Assembly: GCA_007618135.1 (NCBI GenBank)
Contig: PHFX01000004.1
Span: 39,759 to 103,758 of the forward strand
Reading direction: 5' to 3'
DNA from: Candidatus Brocadia sp. WS118
Lineage (GTDB): Bacteria > Planctomycetota > Brocadiia > Brocadiales > Brocadiaceae
DNA: 64,000 nt
Of this stretch, positions 47,097-55,514 are shown piece after piece; position 1 is the stretch's first letter, and each line of letters begins with the position of its first letter. The notes under the pieces were generated by a model. It was not told where the DNA came from. It saw only the letters and a list, made by a program, of their open reading frames with translations, and searched no databases. Position numbers and translations under genes: made by a program.

Positions 47097-47669
47097 TTAA
47101 TCCCCGAATCTGTATTGCTCCATAAGATTTTCCCTGATGCTTTGATACTCGCCCGGATTCAACTGTGGTATGAGCATGTTCAAAACATGCTGCCGTGTTC
47201 CACCGGTTTGTGTTCGGCAGATGATCAGTTTTTGAATAACGGCAATCACATCTACGGATATTTTCTTTTCGATTTCATCGGCAACCGCTTCCCAGCATAA
47301 CCGCTTAGCAACCGACATTTGTTCATTCAATCGAATAAGCTCAGCTTCCTGTTTTTTCAAACCACGATGAGTAGCTCCAATCAGCTCGTTTGTTTCGATC
47401 ACATCTTTTTGGGCTTTCTCATGCGATGCTCTTGCCTGCCGTAGCCTGGAATCTGATTCCTTGTTATTTAATAAGACAAAATCGTCAAGTGCCGAAGCCT
47501 TTGCTCTTTCGGCATTCTCAATTTCACGGCCAAGTCCCGGCAATGATTCTTGTAATGAATCGCATTTCTTTTGCAAATCAAAAATAGACCGTTGACAATC
47601 TTCAACCGCTTTTTTCGCTACCTCAAAATTTTTCTTCGCTGCCTCAATCGACATTTCTACACCCTCCAT
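47097..47669 (-). CDS. Unknown coiled-coil protein of the element
   Basis: The 190-residue product is dominated by a long coiled coil (about 10-130) with regular hydrophobic spacing, followed by a short C-terminal region with TQTGGTRQHVLNMLIPQLNP. A start at the second Met (MSIEAAKKNF, position 47654) is equally possible. It lies between the primase-helicase and a small unknown gene on the same strand. No function is evident. Confidence 0.5.
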   Translation of the reverse strand: MEGVEMSIEAAKKNFEVAKKAVEDCQRSIFDLQKKCDSLQESLPGLGREIENAERAKASALDDFVLLNNKESDSRLRQARASHEKAQKDVIETNELIGATHRGLKKQEAELIRLNEQMSVAKRLCWEAVADEIEKKISVDVIAVIQKLIICRTQTGGTRQHVLNMLIPQLNPGEYQSIRENLMEQYRFGD

Positions 47670-47818
47670 AAAAAGTTTTAGGATTTATTCAAAACGTTTC
47701 GAGAAAACGTTATACTTTAAGGAAACCATACCTGGCTGCCCGATCTCACGAAATCGAATCTTCTGGACGTGAACGTTGTTCGATTGCGCCAAAGAAATGT
47801 ACTCCGTTTTGGTAAAAT

Positions 47819-49429
47819 TCAATCCGGTCTCATCCAGCCAGATGTCTGGACAAATTTGATACCATTCACTAATTTGAAAGCACATTCCAACCTGTTTGGG
47901 TTCGCATCCATTTTTGCCCAGTTTTTCGCTTTCGTAATCTTTAATTTCCCTGGCGACATGCTCAAATACAACCGGGCTTTTTCCGCCGAAAAATCCCCGC
48001 CCCGGCCAAAGTCCCGATCTTCCTTTTTCTGTAGTGCGATCAAGCAAAAACCACTTTTTAAACGGTCGAAAATATTTTTGATATCCTTTGCGATTTCGTA
48101 GAAATTTTCAGATTTTTCCAGATAATCAATAATCGTTACCCCGTCTGGCAATATCAAATCCTGGAATTGACTCGACCGCTCAATAAATTGAATCTTCTGC
48201 CATTCAGACAGAGGCTGACCCAAAGACAAAATTCGACTTTTAATTTCCTGCGCTCCCATTTCAGAGGTAAGATATCGGACCTTGTTTTGATTCCGATTCA
48301 AATATGCGAGGTTTAGACAAAAGGCTGTCTTCCCTGCATCAGTCTGCCCTGCAATAACCGCAACCGATTTTGGCAACATGTATACTTTCTCGTGAATGTC
48401 AAACGGCCATTTAATATTAAGTGGTTTTATTGAAACACCGGCCAAGTCAATGGGTTCGTAATCTCGTAACATTCGACGATACCCCCCCTCCCTCATTCCC
48501 ACCTTTTCGATAACCCCACGATCAAGCAACCTCTTAAAAATCTGCCTTCGATTAACCTTGTCACGCTTTGTCACGATTCCGAGGTCTCTGTCACATTCTG
48601 TCACGCAAAAGTCACGCTCTGTCACGCTAATCCAGGCCTCAATTTCTTCGAAAAGCGATTTTTCCCGCTCGTTTTTTCTTTTCAATGCGCTCGCAATCTT
48701 AGCATTTATCCATGTTTCGTCATTCTCCCCCCATGCACGCATAATAAAATCAAGGTATTTGAAGATGTCTGCCTCTGACATGCCTGATTTTACAAGGCTA
48801 TTGGCAAGTGTAAACAAATCAGTATCACGGCGACCGACACTAAACAGTGGGGAAGATTCTGTCACGCACACCCCTACCCTGTCAGTTTTTTCGCTATATA
48901 ATGTATTAGTATTATTATTTAGTGCACCTTTGAGGGTGCACAAAAGCGATGCGGGCATTTCTTGCAAGGCTTCCCTGGAAAGTTCAAGGCCGTTAACCCA
49001 CCGATATTGTTTACCTTGAAAATTTTGTGAAGGTGGACAAACGATCAAACCTCCATTTGCCCTAACATCCACTTTAGGCAAAACGCCAGCTCTCGTCTGA
49101 AGACTTTCAGGACACCGAAAATAATAATGGCGCCCACCTCGTGGACTCATGGCAATTGGGGTTTCAAAAGTTTCCGGGAGTATAGAATCAATTTTTTCAC
49201 ATGCCTCGGAAGAATCGCAATCAACAACAGCCAACCCGCTATTTTTGCCGGTTATAAGGCCACACATAGCCTTTGGGTGTCTTGAAAACATTTCTTGAAT
49301 TTCATTTTCCGAAGGCAACCGATCTTGATATTGACTCCACTTAACCAGAGGTCGCTTATCGGTAGGACTCATCGGGATTGATGAAAAACCCTGCCGTAAA
49401 TATTGGATTGCTGCATCAACTAAATTCAT
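47819..49429 (-). CDS. Primase-polymerase/helicase replication protein
   Basis: The 536-residue protein has an N-terminal bifunctional primase-polymerase domain (about 3-165) with the GLAVVDCD catalytic acidic motif and SPRGGRHYYFRC. A linker with winged-helix character follows, then a RecA-like ATPase domain (about 335-525) with Walker A GQTDAGKT. This combination occurs in replication proteins of plasmids, phages and satellites, where it primes and opens the element's own origin. It supports autonomous or induced replication after excision. Confidence 0.85.
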   Translation of the reverse strand: MNLVDAAIQYLRQGFSSIPMSPTDKRPLVKWSQYQDRLPSENEIQEMFSRHPKAMCGLITGKNSGLAVVDCDSSEACEKIDSILPETFETPIAMSPRGGRHYYFRCPESLQTRAGVLPKVDVRANGGLIVCPPSQNFQGKQYRWVNGLELSREALQEMPASLLCTLKGALNNNTNTLYSEKTDRVGVCVTESSPLFSVGRRDTDLFTLANSLVKSGMSEADIFKYLDFIMRAWGENDETWINAKIASALKRKNEREKSLFEEIEAWISVTERDFCVTECDRDLGIVTKRDKVNRRQIFKRLLDRGVIEKVGMREGGYRRMLRDYEPIDLAGVSIKPLNIKWPFDIHEKVYMLPKSVAVIAGQTDAGKTAFCLNLAYLNRNQNKVRYLTSEMGAQEIKSRILSLGQPLSEWQKIQFIERSSQFQDLILPDGVTIIDYLEKSENFYEIAKDIKNIFDRLKSGFCLIALQKKEDRDFGRGGDFSAEKARLYLSMSPGKLKITKAKNWAKMDANPNRLECAFKLVNGIKFVQTSGWMRPD

Positions 49430-49511
49430 TTATTGCCCTCCTCCTTGTATGGATTTCAGGCTTGCAACTTCGGAATCTGTCATGTATGATATCCTCATAA
49501 GTTTCATCAAG

Positions 49512-49543
49512 TGGCCTCGTGTTTGACCTTACTCACGAGGCCA
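49512..49543. terminator. Hairpin downstream of the ribbon-helix-helix gene
   Basis: TGGCCTCGTG (49512-49521) pairs with CACGAGGCCA (49534-49543) across a 12-nt loop, followed on the plus strand by TTTTCTT. It lies just past the stop of the 54-residue gene and upstream of the primase gene. It may be a terminator or a replication-associated structure. Confidence 0.5.
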
Positions 49544-49551
49544 TTTTCTTA

Positions 49552-49716
49552 TTACCGCCGGGCAACCCCATCATTTTTTAAATCATGCAACAACAAATCA
49601 ACCCCTCTTCTGACAAGCTCTCCGACTGAAATTTCATCCGCACGGCTCACCGCCTTCAGCTTTTCATAAACTTCAAACGGCAAAACCACACTGAACAATT
49701 TACAAGGCTCTTTCAT
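49552..49716 (-). CDS. Ribbon-helix-helix (CopG-like) DNA-binding protein
   Basis: A 54-residue product: a short strand (CKLFSVVLPFEVYEKL) followed by two helices (LKAVSRADEISVGELVRRGV and VDLLLHDLK), the ribbon-helix-helix pattern. The ATG at 49716 has a weak AAGGAGT site ahead. Such proteins repress plasmid or phage replication and partition genes. It lies upstream of the primase-helicase and probably regulates it. Confidence 0.68.
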   Translation of the reverse strand: MKEPCKLFSVVLPFEVYEKLKAVSRADEISVGELVRRGVDLLLHDLKNDGVARR

Positions 49717-49826
49717 AAATTTTTTACTCCTTGAAATAAAAAACCCTCAGGACCAGCCACATTGCCGATTCTAAGGGTTATTATATTGCTAAAAAATTAT
49801 TTAAAGATACCCGTTATAAAAACTTT

Positions 49827-50510
49827 TTATACGTCCACCCCCTTTGGAATTGTTTCTTCCACTTCTTGCATAATTTCCTTCGCCCGCTTATATGCTCGTC
49901 TAACGGCTTTCAAGCCCGCTCTAAGGCAATCATCGTCTCTAGCTTGTCCCGATCTTCCGGTTAGCCTTCTAGCAACATCTGTAAAGTTTGGCTTCTTTTT
50001 TTCGGAACACATATCGTAAACCAGCCATATCGAATATTTAAACTCTTTCGTTTTCCCTCTATTTTCCTCACAAAAATGACTGATCGTTTCAGTATGCCTG
50101 AACATTGAGTCTATAAGATTTTCAAAATCTGAAAGAATTTTGCTTTTATTCTGGGATAAATCAACCATGACGGCAAGATACTTTCCGCTTGTTAATGAAG
50201 CTTTTTCAAAATGAGAATCTGCCGTTATTTTATCAAGTAATGTTACTCCAGGAGTAGCAAGGATGTCTTTACAAAGGCCTTTAATTACTGGAGAATCTTT
50301 GTTTGTTGGAAACTGCGGAAGAAATGTAAAGTGGTTTGAAATGAATTCTATATCGGCAAAATGTACGCTGTATTTCTCGGAAAATTTAGATTTCAACCTT
50401 TCCTTTCTCTGCCAATTGTATTCATCTTTGATTTTTCTAACGTCACCTTGAAATTGTGGTAATCGCAATAATCCTTGTAATCTATCGTATTCACTTATGG
50501 TTTCCTTCAT
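49827..50510 (-). CDS. Unknown element protein, 227 residues
   Basis: A soluble, largely helical protein with no membrane segment. A C-terminal basic segment (DVARRLTGRSGQARDDDCLR, about 181-200) followed by KAVRRAYKRAKEIM looks DNA-binding. It is the first gene inside the right end of the element and reads toward the primase operon, so a regulatory or replication-initiation role is possible. I do not recognise the family. Confidence 0.52.
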   Translation of the reverse strand: MKETISEYDRLQGLLRLPQFQGDVRKIKDEYNWQRKERLKSKFSEKYSVHFADIEFISNHFTFLPQFPTNKDSPVIKGLCKDILATPGVTLLDKITADSHFEKASLTSGKYLAVMVDLSQNKSKILSDFENLIDSMFRHTETISHFCEENRGKTKEFKYSIWLVYDMCSEKKKPNFTDVARRLTGRSGQARDDDCLRAGLKAVRRAYKRAKEIMQEVEETIPKGVDV

Positions 50511-51010
50511 CCGTCATTTTCTCCCAAATGACCTCTCCAGGAAAAAAAATTAAGGGAAACCGTTGGAGATAACGGCTTTTCGGTCGGCCAACCTATCCCT
50601 TAATCAATTTTAACACCGCAAAAGCCTATCTCAGATAAGCAATTTGCCACTTGGAAGACCTTCGATGACCTTTAAACCATGCCAAACCCCTTCGGAATCG
50701 TTTCTAGGCCTTCCTATTGCGTTTTCGCTGTTCCCTTATCGTCGCCGAAAGTGTTTTATGGCCTTCTGCCGTTAGAAACGCTTCGGCTCAGACATGGGAA
50801 AGCTTTTGGTTCGTTTTTACATTCGATTGCTATGATTATACGCATGACATCGCCTTTCTCATGTCGTACTTATGTCGTACCTAATCATAAAAACATATCA
50901 AAAATGATAAAAAGAGACAAGAAGTAAATTCCCTTGAATGACTTGAAAATACTGGACAAATCAAAGAATATCAAAAAACGTAAAAACAGATAAAAAAGCC
51001 ATACAATTTA

Positions 51011-51029
51011 TTGCCTCGAAATTACAACA
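51011..51029. other. Right attachment site (attR)
   Basis: The 19 bp TTGCCTCGAAATTACAACA is identical to 42190-42208. It lies in the intergenic region before floA, not in a tRNA gene. Confidence 0.82.
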
Positions 51030-51156
51030 GGAAAGTGCCTGCGTGTGAATTCAGGCTCTTTACGGCTGCCATACTAAAGAACCGCAGACTTTGGAAAGGC
51101 ACTGATAAAGGGATGACTACACGGCATTCCTCTGTATCAGGGATATGGAACAATCA

Positions 51157-51184
51157 TTGACACGGACAATATTGATGGTATAGT
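51157..51184 (+). promoter_or_regulatory. Candidate floA promoter
   Basis: TTGACA (51157-51162), 16-nt spacer, TATAGT (51179-51184), about 110 bp before the floA start. Confidence 0.55.
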
Positions 51185-51294
51185 ATAGCAAAACGGATAA
51201 GGCATTACCGTCGAGGTAAAAACGCCCATTGAATTACCAATGGCTGCAACCGAAGCACAGACTTATCAAAAAGAGTTTTAAGAGAGGAAAGAAT

Positions 51295-52332
51295 ATGCAA
51301 TATATGCCACTTCTTACGCTGTGCATAAGTACGTCCATCTTTTTGTATGTTTTGCTCTTTTTTTTCATTTCTGCCTGCGCATTGATCCTCTATAAATACG
51401 GCGGGCTTTATATCAAGGCCATTCTATCGGACGCCCACGTATCCCTTGCGCAGATGATCAACATGACTTTACGGAATGTCAACGTGCGGTCTCTCGTGGA
51501 TCACCGGATTATGGCAAAGAAGGCAGGAATCGACCTTGCTCCAGCATCCCTTGAGGCGCACAGCCTGGCAGGCGGAAATGTGAATCAGGTCATCCGCGCC
51601 CTTATTGCCGCACGAAAGGCAAATATCCCGCTGGGTTTTGATCATGCCTGTGCGATAGATCTCGCCGGAAGAGATGTATTTGATGCCGTAAAAACCTGCA
51701 TCAACCCGAAGGTAATTGATTGCCCCGACCCATCGAAGGGTTGTGCCACTCTGGATGGTATCACCAAGGACGGTATCCAGCTAAAACTGAAAGTGCGTAT
51801 CACCATTCGCACGAATATCGAAAGAATTGTAGGCGGAGCTACTGAAGAAACCATCATTGCGCGCGTTGGCGAAGGCATTCTTGCAACCGTCAGTACGTTT
51901 GAAACTTATAAAAAAGCGCTTGAAAGCCCTGACGTGCTCTCTGGGCTTGTTATGGAAAAAAAGTATGATAGCGATACCACCTTTCAAATACTGTCGGTCA
52001 ATATTGTAAATATTACGATCGGCGACCATATTGGCGCAAAACTTCAGGCAGACCAGGCGGAAACAGACAAATGCATAGCACAGGCAGATGCCCTGAAACG
52101 ACGAAGTATGGCTCTTGCCCGTGAGCAGGAGATGAAAGTGCTCACCGAAGAAAATATTGCAAAAATACTTTCAGCCGAGGCTGAAGTGCCAAAGGCTATT
52201 GCCCAGGCGTTTCGCGAGGGAAATCTCGGGGTAATGGATTACTATCATCTGAAGAATATCCAGGCCGATACCGAGATGCGCGCGTCGTCAGTTTCAAGAC
52301 CAGGCATTCCACCACCCGCAATAAAACCATGA
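51295..52332 (+). CDS. floA: Flotillin-like protein FloA
   Basis: The product is 345 residues from the ATG at 51295, which has AGAGAGGAAAGA upstream; the longer frame from 51229 lacks such a site. It has an N-terminal membrane hairpin (about 7-40), then an SPFH-like domain and a long helical region rich in Ala/Glu/Gln (about 255-325). The NVNVRSLVDHRIMAKKAGID and AHSLAGGNVNQVIRALIAA segments are characteristic. FloA organises functional membrane microdomains. It is followed by a tRNA gene. Confidence 0.9.
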   Translation: MQYMPLLTLCISTSIFLYVLLFFFISACALILYKYGGLYIKAILSDAHVSLAQMINMTLRNVNVRSLVDHRIMAKKAGIDLAPASLEAHSLAGGNVNQVIRALIAARKANIPLGFDHACAIDLAGRDVFDAVKTCINPKVIDCPDPSKGCATLDGITKDGIQLKLKVRITIRTNIERIVGGATEETIIARVGEGILATVSTFETYKKALESPDVLSGLVMEKKYDSDTTFQILSVNIVNITIGDHIGAKLQADQAETDKCIAQADALKRRSMALAREQEMKVLTEENIAKILSAEAEVPKAIAQAFREGNLGVMDYYHLKNIQADTEMRASSVSRPGIPPPAIKP

Positions 52333-52340
52333 AATTTTCT

Positions 52341-52368
52341 TTGATTCTTGTAAATAAGTTATTATACT
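52341..52368 (+). promoter_or_regulatory. Promoter of the tRNA-Leu gene
   Basis: TTGATT (52341-52346), 16-nt spacer and TATACT (52363-52368). The first tRNA base is 10 nt after the -10 box. Confidence 0.6.
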
Positions 52369-52377
52369 AAATGTTAT

Positions 52378-52463
52378 GCCAGAGTGGTGGAATTGGCAGA
52401 CACGCCAGACTCAAAATCTGGTCCCCGTCACAGGGGGTAAGGGTTCGACTCCCTTCTCTGGCA
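52378..52463 (+). tRNA. tRNA-Leu (anticodon CAA)
   Basis: The 86-nt class II tRNA has acceptor stem GCCAGAG/CTCTGGC with discriminator A, anticodon stem CCAGA/TCTGG and loop CTCAAAA giving anticodon CAA (reads UUG). It has a long variable arm (TCCCCGTCACAGGGGGTA) and the T-loop GGGTTCGACTCCC. CCA is not encoded. Confidence 0.95.
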
Positions 52464-52698
52464 TTTATGAAACGTAATCGTGCTTTTGCAAAGTTGCCAG
52501 CCAAATACAGCGAATAAAGAAGTCTTTCCCCTTGAAATTGTTCACCTTCCTCTTTAATACGAACGTACCGCAACCGTCGCGCCTTTATGCGTGCTTACTT
52601 GGCACAGTCGTAAGCCACGTCGCTCTGAAAAATACGATTCTTATGATTTTGCCGTGTTGTATGAACAGCCTGGGAGTATTTTAAAAACAGGAAAAGGA

Positions 52699-54069
52699 AT
52701 GAATAATCAACAAGGTAAAACTGCTTTTCTTTCATACCAGGAGGCGCTGGCCTTTCTTTATAAAGCGATTGATTACGAAAAACTGATTAGCTATCAGTAT
52801 AATGCGTCAACCTTTAGTTTAGACAGGATGGAAAAACTGCTTGCGTATATAGGAAATCCCCATAAAGGACTCCCCTGCATTCATATAACCGGCACAAAGG
52901 GAAAGGGCTCCACGGCTATTATGTTATCCACTGTCATGGAACGTGCAGGCCTGAGAACCGGACTCTTCACCTCGCCTCACTTTGTTGATCTCAAGGAACG
53001 CATTCAGATAAATCACCAAAAGATATCAGAGACCGGGTTTGCCGGCATCATGCATGAAATGCAACCGTACATTCAACATTTACAGGAAACGGCGCCGTCC
53101 GCATCTCCCACCTTTTTTGAAATACTTACCGCAATAAGTATGGTGTATTTTAAAAGGAATCTGACCGAGATGGCCGTTCTGGAAGTAGGGCTTGGCGGGC
53201 GTCTTGATTCCACCAATGTTGTCGTGCCGCTGGTGTCAATTATTACCAATGTCGGATTCGATCATACCGCCATTCTGGGCAACACCCTTTCGAGCATTGC
53301 ATATGAAAAAGCCGGCATCATCAAACAAGGTGTTCCCGTCGTATCCGGCATAGAGGCAGCGGAAGCCCTTTCCGTAGTAGAAAGAACCTGCCGGGAGAAA
53401 AACGCCCCCTTGTACCTTCTCGGCAGGGATATCTGGGTTGAAGAGGTAAAGCAACTTGAGAAAGATGGCGCCAGGGGAATGATATGCAGGATAAAGACCT
53501 GGCGATGCGCCTATGATAATCTGTATCTGCCCCTTGTTGGCATTCATCAGGCAAAGAACTGCGCCCTGGTCTTAGGCGCTTTGGAAATTCTCAGAGAACG
53601 GGCACACCTTACCATAAGCCATGATACCGTCCGGGAAGCCCTTGCCTCCCTCCATTGTCCGGCAAGGATCGAAGTCGTTGCAAAAAATCCCCTTATCATC
53701 CTTGATTTTGCGCATACCGTAGATTCCATGCGATTTCTTAAAAAGGCATTGATAGAAAATTTCAAATTCCGGAAGCTCATCTTAGTTCTGGGTTTCTCGC
53801 AGGACAAGGATTTGGACAACATACTGAAGGAAATCGTCAAGGAGGCAGACTCCATTATTGTAACCAGGAGCAAAAATCCGCGCGCCGCTCCCCCCGAGGA
53901 TGTATCTCAAAGAATAGAGAAACTCTGCGGCAAACACGCAGAGACGGTAAATGACGTTCAGGATGCCGTAAACACCGCAAAACAAACGGCCTCCAGGGAA
54001 GATATGATCTGTATTACCGGCTCAGCCTATGTGGCGGGAGAAGCACGGCAGGCGCTGGGTATTTCATGA
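52699..54069 (+). CDS. folC: Folylpolyglutamate synthase/dihydrofolate synthase
   Basis: The product is 456 residues from the ATG at 52699; the open frame from 52591 has 36 extra residues without support. It has the Mur-ligase-type P-loop HITGTKGKGSTAIMLS (about 62-77), the family signature FTSPHFVDLKERIQI and the VGLGGRLDSTN and NVGFDHTAILG motifs. FolC adds glutamate to dihydropteroate and folates. Length is normal for the family. Confidence 0.92.
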   Translation: MNNQQGKTAFLSYQEALAFLYKAIDYEKLISYQYNASTFSLDRMEKLLAYIGNPHKGLPCIHITGTKGKGSTAIMLSTVMERAGLRTGLFTSPHFVDLKERIQINHQKISETGFAGIMHEMQPYIQHLQETAPSASPTFFEILTAISMVYFKRNLTEMAVLEVGLGGRLDSTNVVVPLVSIITNVGFDHTAILGNTLSSIAYEKAGIIKQGVPVVSGIEAAEALSVVERTCREKNAPLYLLGRDIWVEEVKQLEKDGARGMICRIKTWRCAYDNLYLPLVGIHQAKNCALVLGALEILRERAHLTISHDTVREALASLHCPARIEVVAKNPLIILDFAHTVDSMRFLKKALIENFKFRKLILVLGFSQDKDLDNILKEIVKEADSIIVTRSKNPRAAPPEDVSQRIEKLCGKHAETVNDVQDAVNTAKQTASREDMICITGSAYVAGEARQALGIS

Positions 54070-54427
54070 AAGATGCTTTTTTCGCAGAAACGGCCTTGAA
54101 TTGCAATCACCCATTCTATCAACCCTTGATTATTCTGAGTTTCAGCCCGTCGCAACCATTGAATTACGGCAGCAACAAAACCTTTTTCATTGATTTTTGG
54201 TAACGAATGTATACAAAGAAAAGACCGTTGATGCATTTAATGTCATAAAAAATGCCTGCAAGACGTTGCGGCGGGGAACAGGATGCAAGGTTGAAGAAAT
54301 ACCGGAAATCTGCAATCTGAATATCAGTAAAAAGTCCAGTAAACCCTGATACAGTTCCTACCATGAAAAAAAGTTGTTTTTTTTATTACAATGTTGTATA
54401 ATAAATACAACACGAAAGGAGAAGGGA
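54070..54427. other. Intergenic region upstream of the XRE cassette
   Basis: The first 300 bp show no gene, RNA or repeat that I can support. The last 60 bp carry the promoter-operator listed separately. Confidence 0.5.
54374..54412 (+). promoter_or_regulatory. Promoter with overlapping palindromic operator
   Basis: TTGTTT (54374-54379), 17-nt spacer and TATAAT (54397-54402) form the promoter. A perfect inverted repeat, TGTTGTAT (54392-54399) and ATACAACA (54405-54412) with a 5-bp centre, covers the -10 box. This is the classic layout for autorepression by the XRE regulator just downstream. Confidence 0.72.
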
Positions 54428-54802
54428 ATGAATAAAATAAAAATATTTGGTGAGTTTTTTAAGACGCGTAGAATAGCTATCAAAAAAACCCTTAGGCAGT
54501 TTTGCATTGAAAATGGATTGGATCCTGGCAATATAAGCAAGTTAGAACGGGGCTTACTGCCACCACCTCAAAGCAGAGAGAAGCTTGAGGAATATGTCAA
54601 CTATCTCAAAATTAAGAAGGGTTCGGATGATTGGTATACGTTTTTTGATTTGGCAGCCGCAGAAACAGGAAAGATTCCCGATGACATCATGGCAAAAGGG
54701 AAGATAGAAGATAAACTTCCAATACTTTTCAGAACACTACGAGGGCAAAAGGTATCAGATGAAAACCTTGAGAAGTTAATCAAAATTCTTAGAGACACGT
54801 AA
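54428..54802 (+). CDS. XRE-family HTH regulator
   Basis: The product is 124 residues from the ATG at 54428, with AAAGGAGAAGGGA upstream. The HTH spans about 13-45 (TLRQFCIENGLDPGNISKLE), typical of Cro/CI and antitoxin-like regulators. The C-terminal half is helical and may dimerise or contact the metalloprotease encoded 2 bp downstream. The overlapping operator suggests that it represses its own operon, with cleavage by the ImmA/IrrE-like partner as relief. Confidence 0.85.
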   Translation: MNKIKIFGEFFKTRRIAIKKTLRQFCIENGLDPGNISKLERGLLPPPQSREKLEEYVNYLKIKKGSDDWYTFFDLAAAETGKIPDDIMAKGKIEDKLPILFRTLRGQKVSDENLEKLIKILRDT

Positions 54803-54804
54803 AC

Positions 54805-55422
54805 ATGTGTGATGATATAGAGATACCTTTCTTCTCCTACGAAGAGATTCACAATCGTGCCGATGATTTTTTAAGGCAATACCATCCAAATAGGGAGATA
54901 CCTGTCCCTATCGAAGAGATTATTGAATTTCAAATGCATATCGATATATTTCCAATTCAAGGCTTACACCAAATCCTTGATGTAGATGGTTTCACAATAA
55001 GTGACCTCTCTACTATTTATGTGGATGATTTCGTTTATAAAAGCCGTCCAGGTCGTTACAGATTCACTTTAGCCCATGAAGTTGGTCACATTGTACTTCA
55101 CAGAAATATTTATTTAAAGGCAAGTTTCCAGAACATCCAGGAATGGAAAGACTTTATTAACTCAATTTCAGACAAAGATCATAGTTGGCTAGAATATCAT
55201 GCATATGCGTTTGGAGGTTTAGTCCTCGTACCAGGCGAACATCTTACAGAACGTACTCAATACCATATTGAACGGATTACAAAAGAAGGCATTTCACTAA
55301 GTGAAAACTGGGATTTTGCTTGGGATCGAATTGCTGATCAATTAGCTAAAGACTTTGAGGTCTCTACTCAAGTAATTGAGAAGCGTTTGAGCAAAGATAA
55401 AGTTATGGATAAGTACTGCTAA
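54805..55422 (+). CDS. ImmA/IrrE-family metallo-endopeptidase
   Basis: The 205-residue protein has the zinc motif AHEVGHIVLH (HExxH, about 88-97) and a downstream LEYHAYAFGGLVLVPGEHL region with the acidic/His third ligand. Family members cleave XRE-type repressors in mobile elements, as ImmA does for ImmR and IrrE for DdrO. The gene is 2 bp from the XRE gene, supporting a protease-repressor pair. The signal that activates it is unknown. Confidence 0.88.
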   Translation: MCDDIEIPFFSYEEIHNRADDFLRQYHPNREIPVPIEEIIEFQMHIDIFPIQGLHQILDVDGFTISDLSTIYVDDFVYKSRPGRYRFTLAHEVGHIVLHRNIYLKASFQNIQEWKDFINSISDKDHSWLEYHAYAFGGLVLVPGEHLTERTQYHIERITKEGISLSENWDFAWDRIADQLAKDFEVSTQVIEKRLSKDKVMDKYC

Positions 55423-55514
55423 ATTAATCATAAGCTTAATTTAAAGATAAGTTACTGAGCAATTGCAATTTTCATGCTTGAATTTAAGTAAACAAGGTAT
55501 GTAGCACAACAAAC

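Larger units (their letters stand above)
42190..51029. mobile_element. 8.8-kb integrative element, satellite-like
   Basis: The element is bounded by a 19-bp perfect direct repeat at 42190-42208 and 51011-51029. It encodes a tyrosine integrase next to the left end, an AlpA-like HTH protein, a gpNu1-like protein, a Dam-like methylase, a primase-polymerase/helicase, a ribbon-helix-helix protein and several unknowns. All are on the minus strand except one plus-strand operon of small proteins. No large terminase, portal, capsid, tail or lysis cassette is visible, so it is not a complete prophage. The gene set recalls phage-inducible chromosomal islands. Confidence 0.82.
50511..51294. other. Right-end non-coding region of the element and floA leader
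   Basis: Contents: a perfect 9-bp inverted repeat ATTAAGGGA/TCCCTTAAT at 50549-50557 and 50596-50604; TGTCGTACTTATGTCGTACC near 50862, resembling TGTCGTACTTATGCCGTACC near 42259 at the left end (possible integrase arm sites); the right attachment site at 51011-51029; a foldable stretch at 51030-51110; and the floA promoter. No gene is supported. Confidence 0.55.

Noticed and set aside
47685..48047. 120-codon frame overlapping the end of the primase-helicase gene
   Set aside because: Most of it lies within the helicase gene in another frame. Its last 45 codons look protein-like but have no start with a ribosome binding site, so I could not support it.
42190..51029. Complete prophage
   Set aside because: No portal, capsid, large terminase, tail or lysis genes are seen in 8.8 kb.
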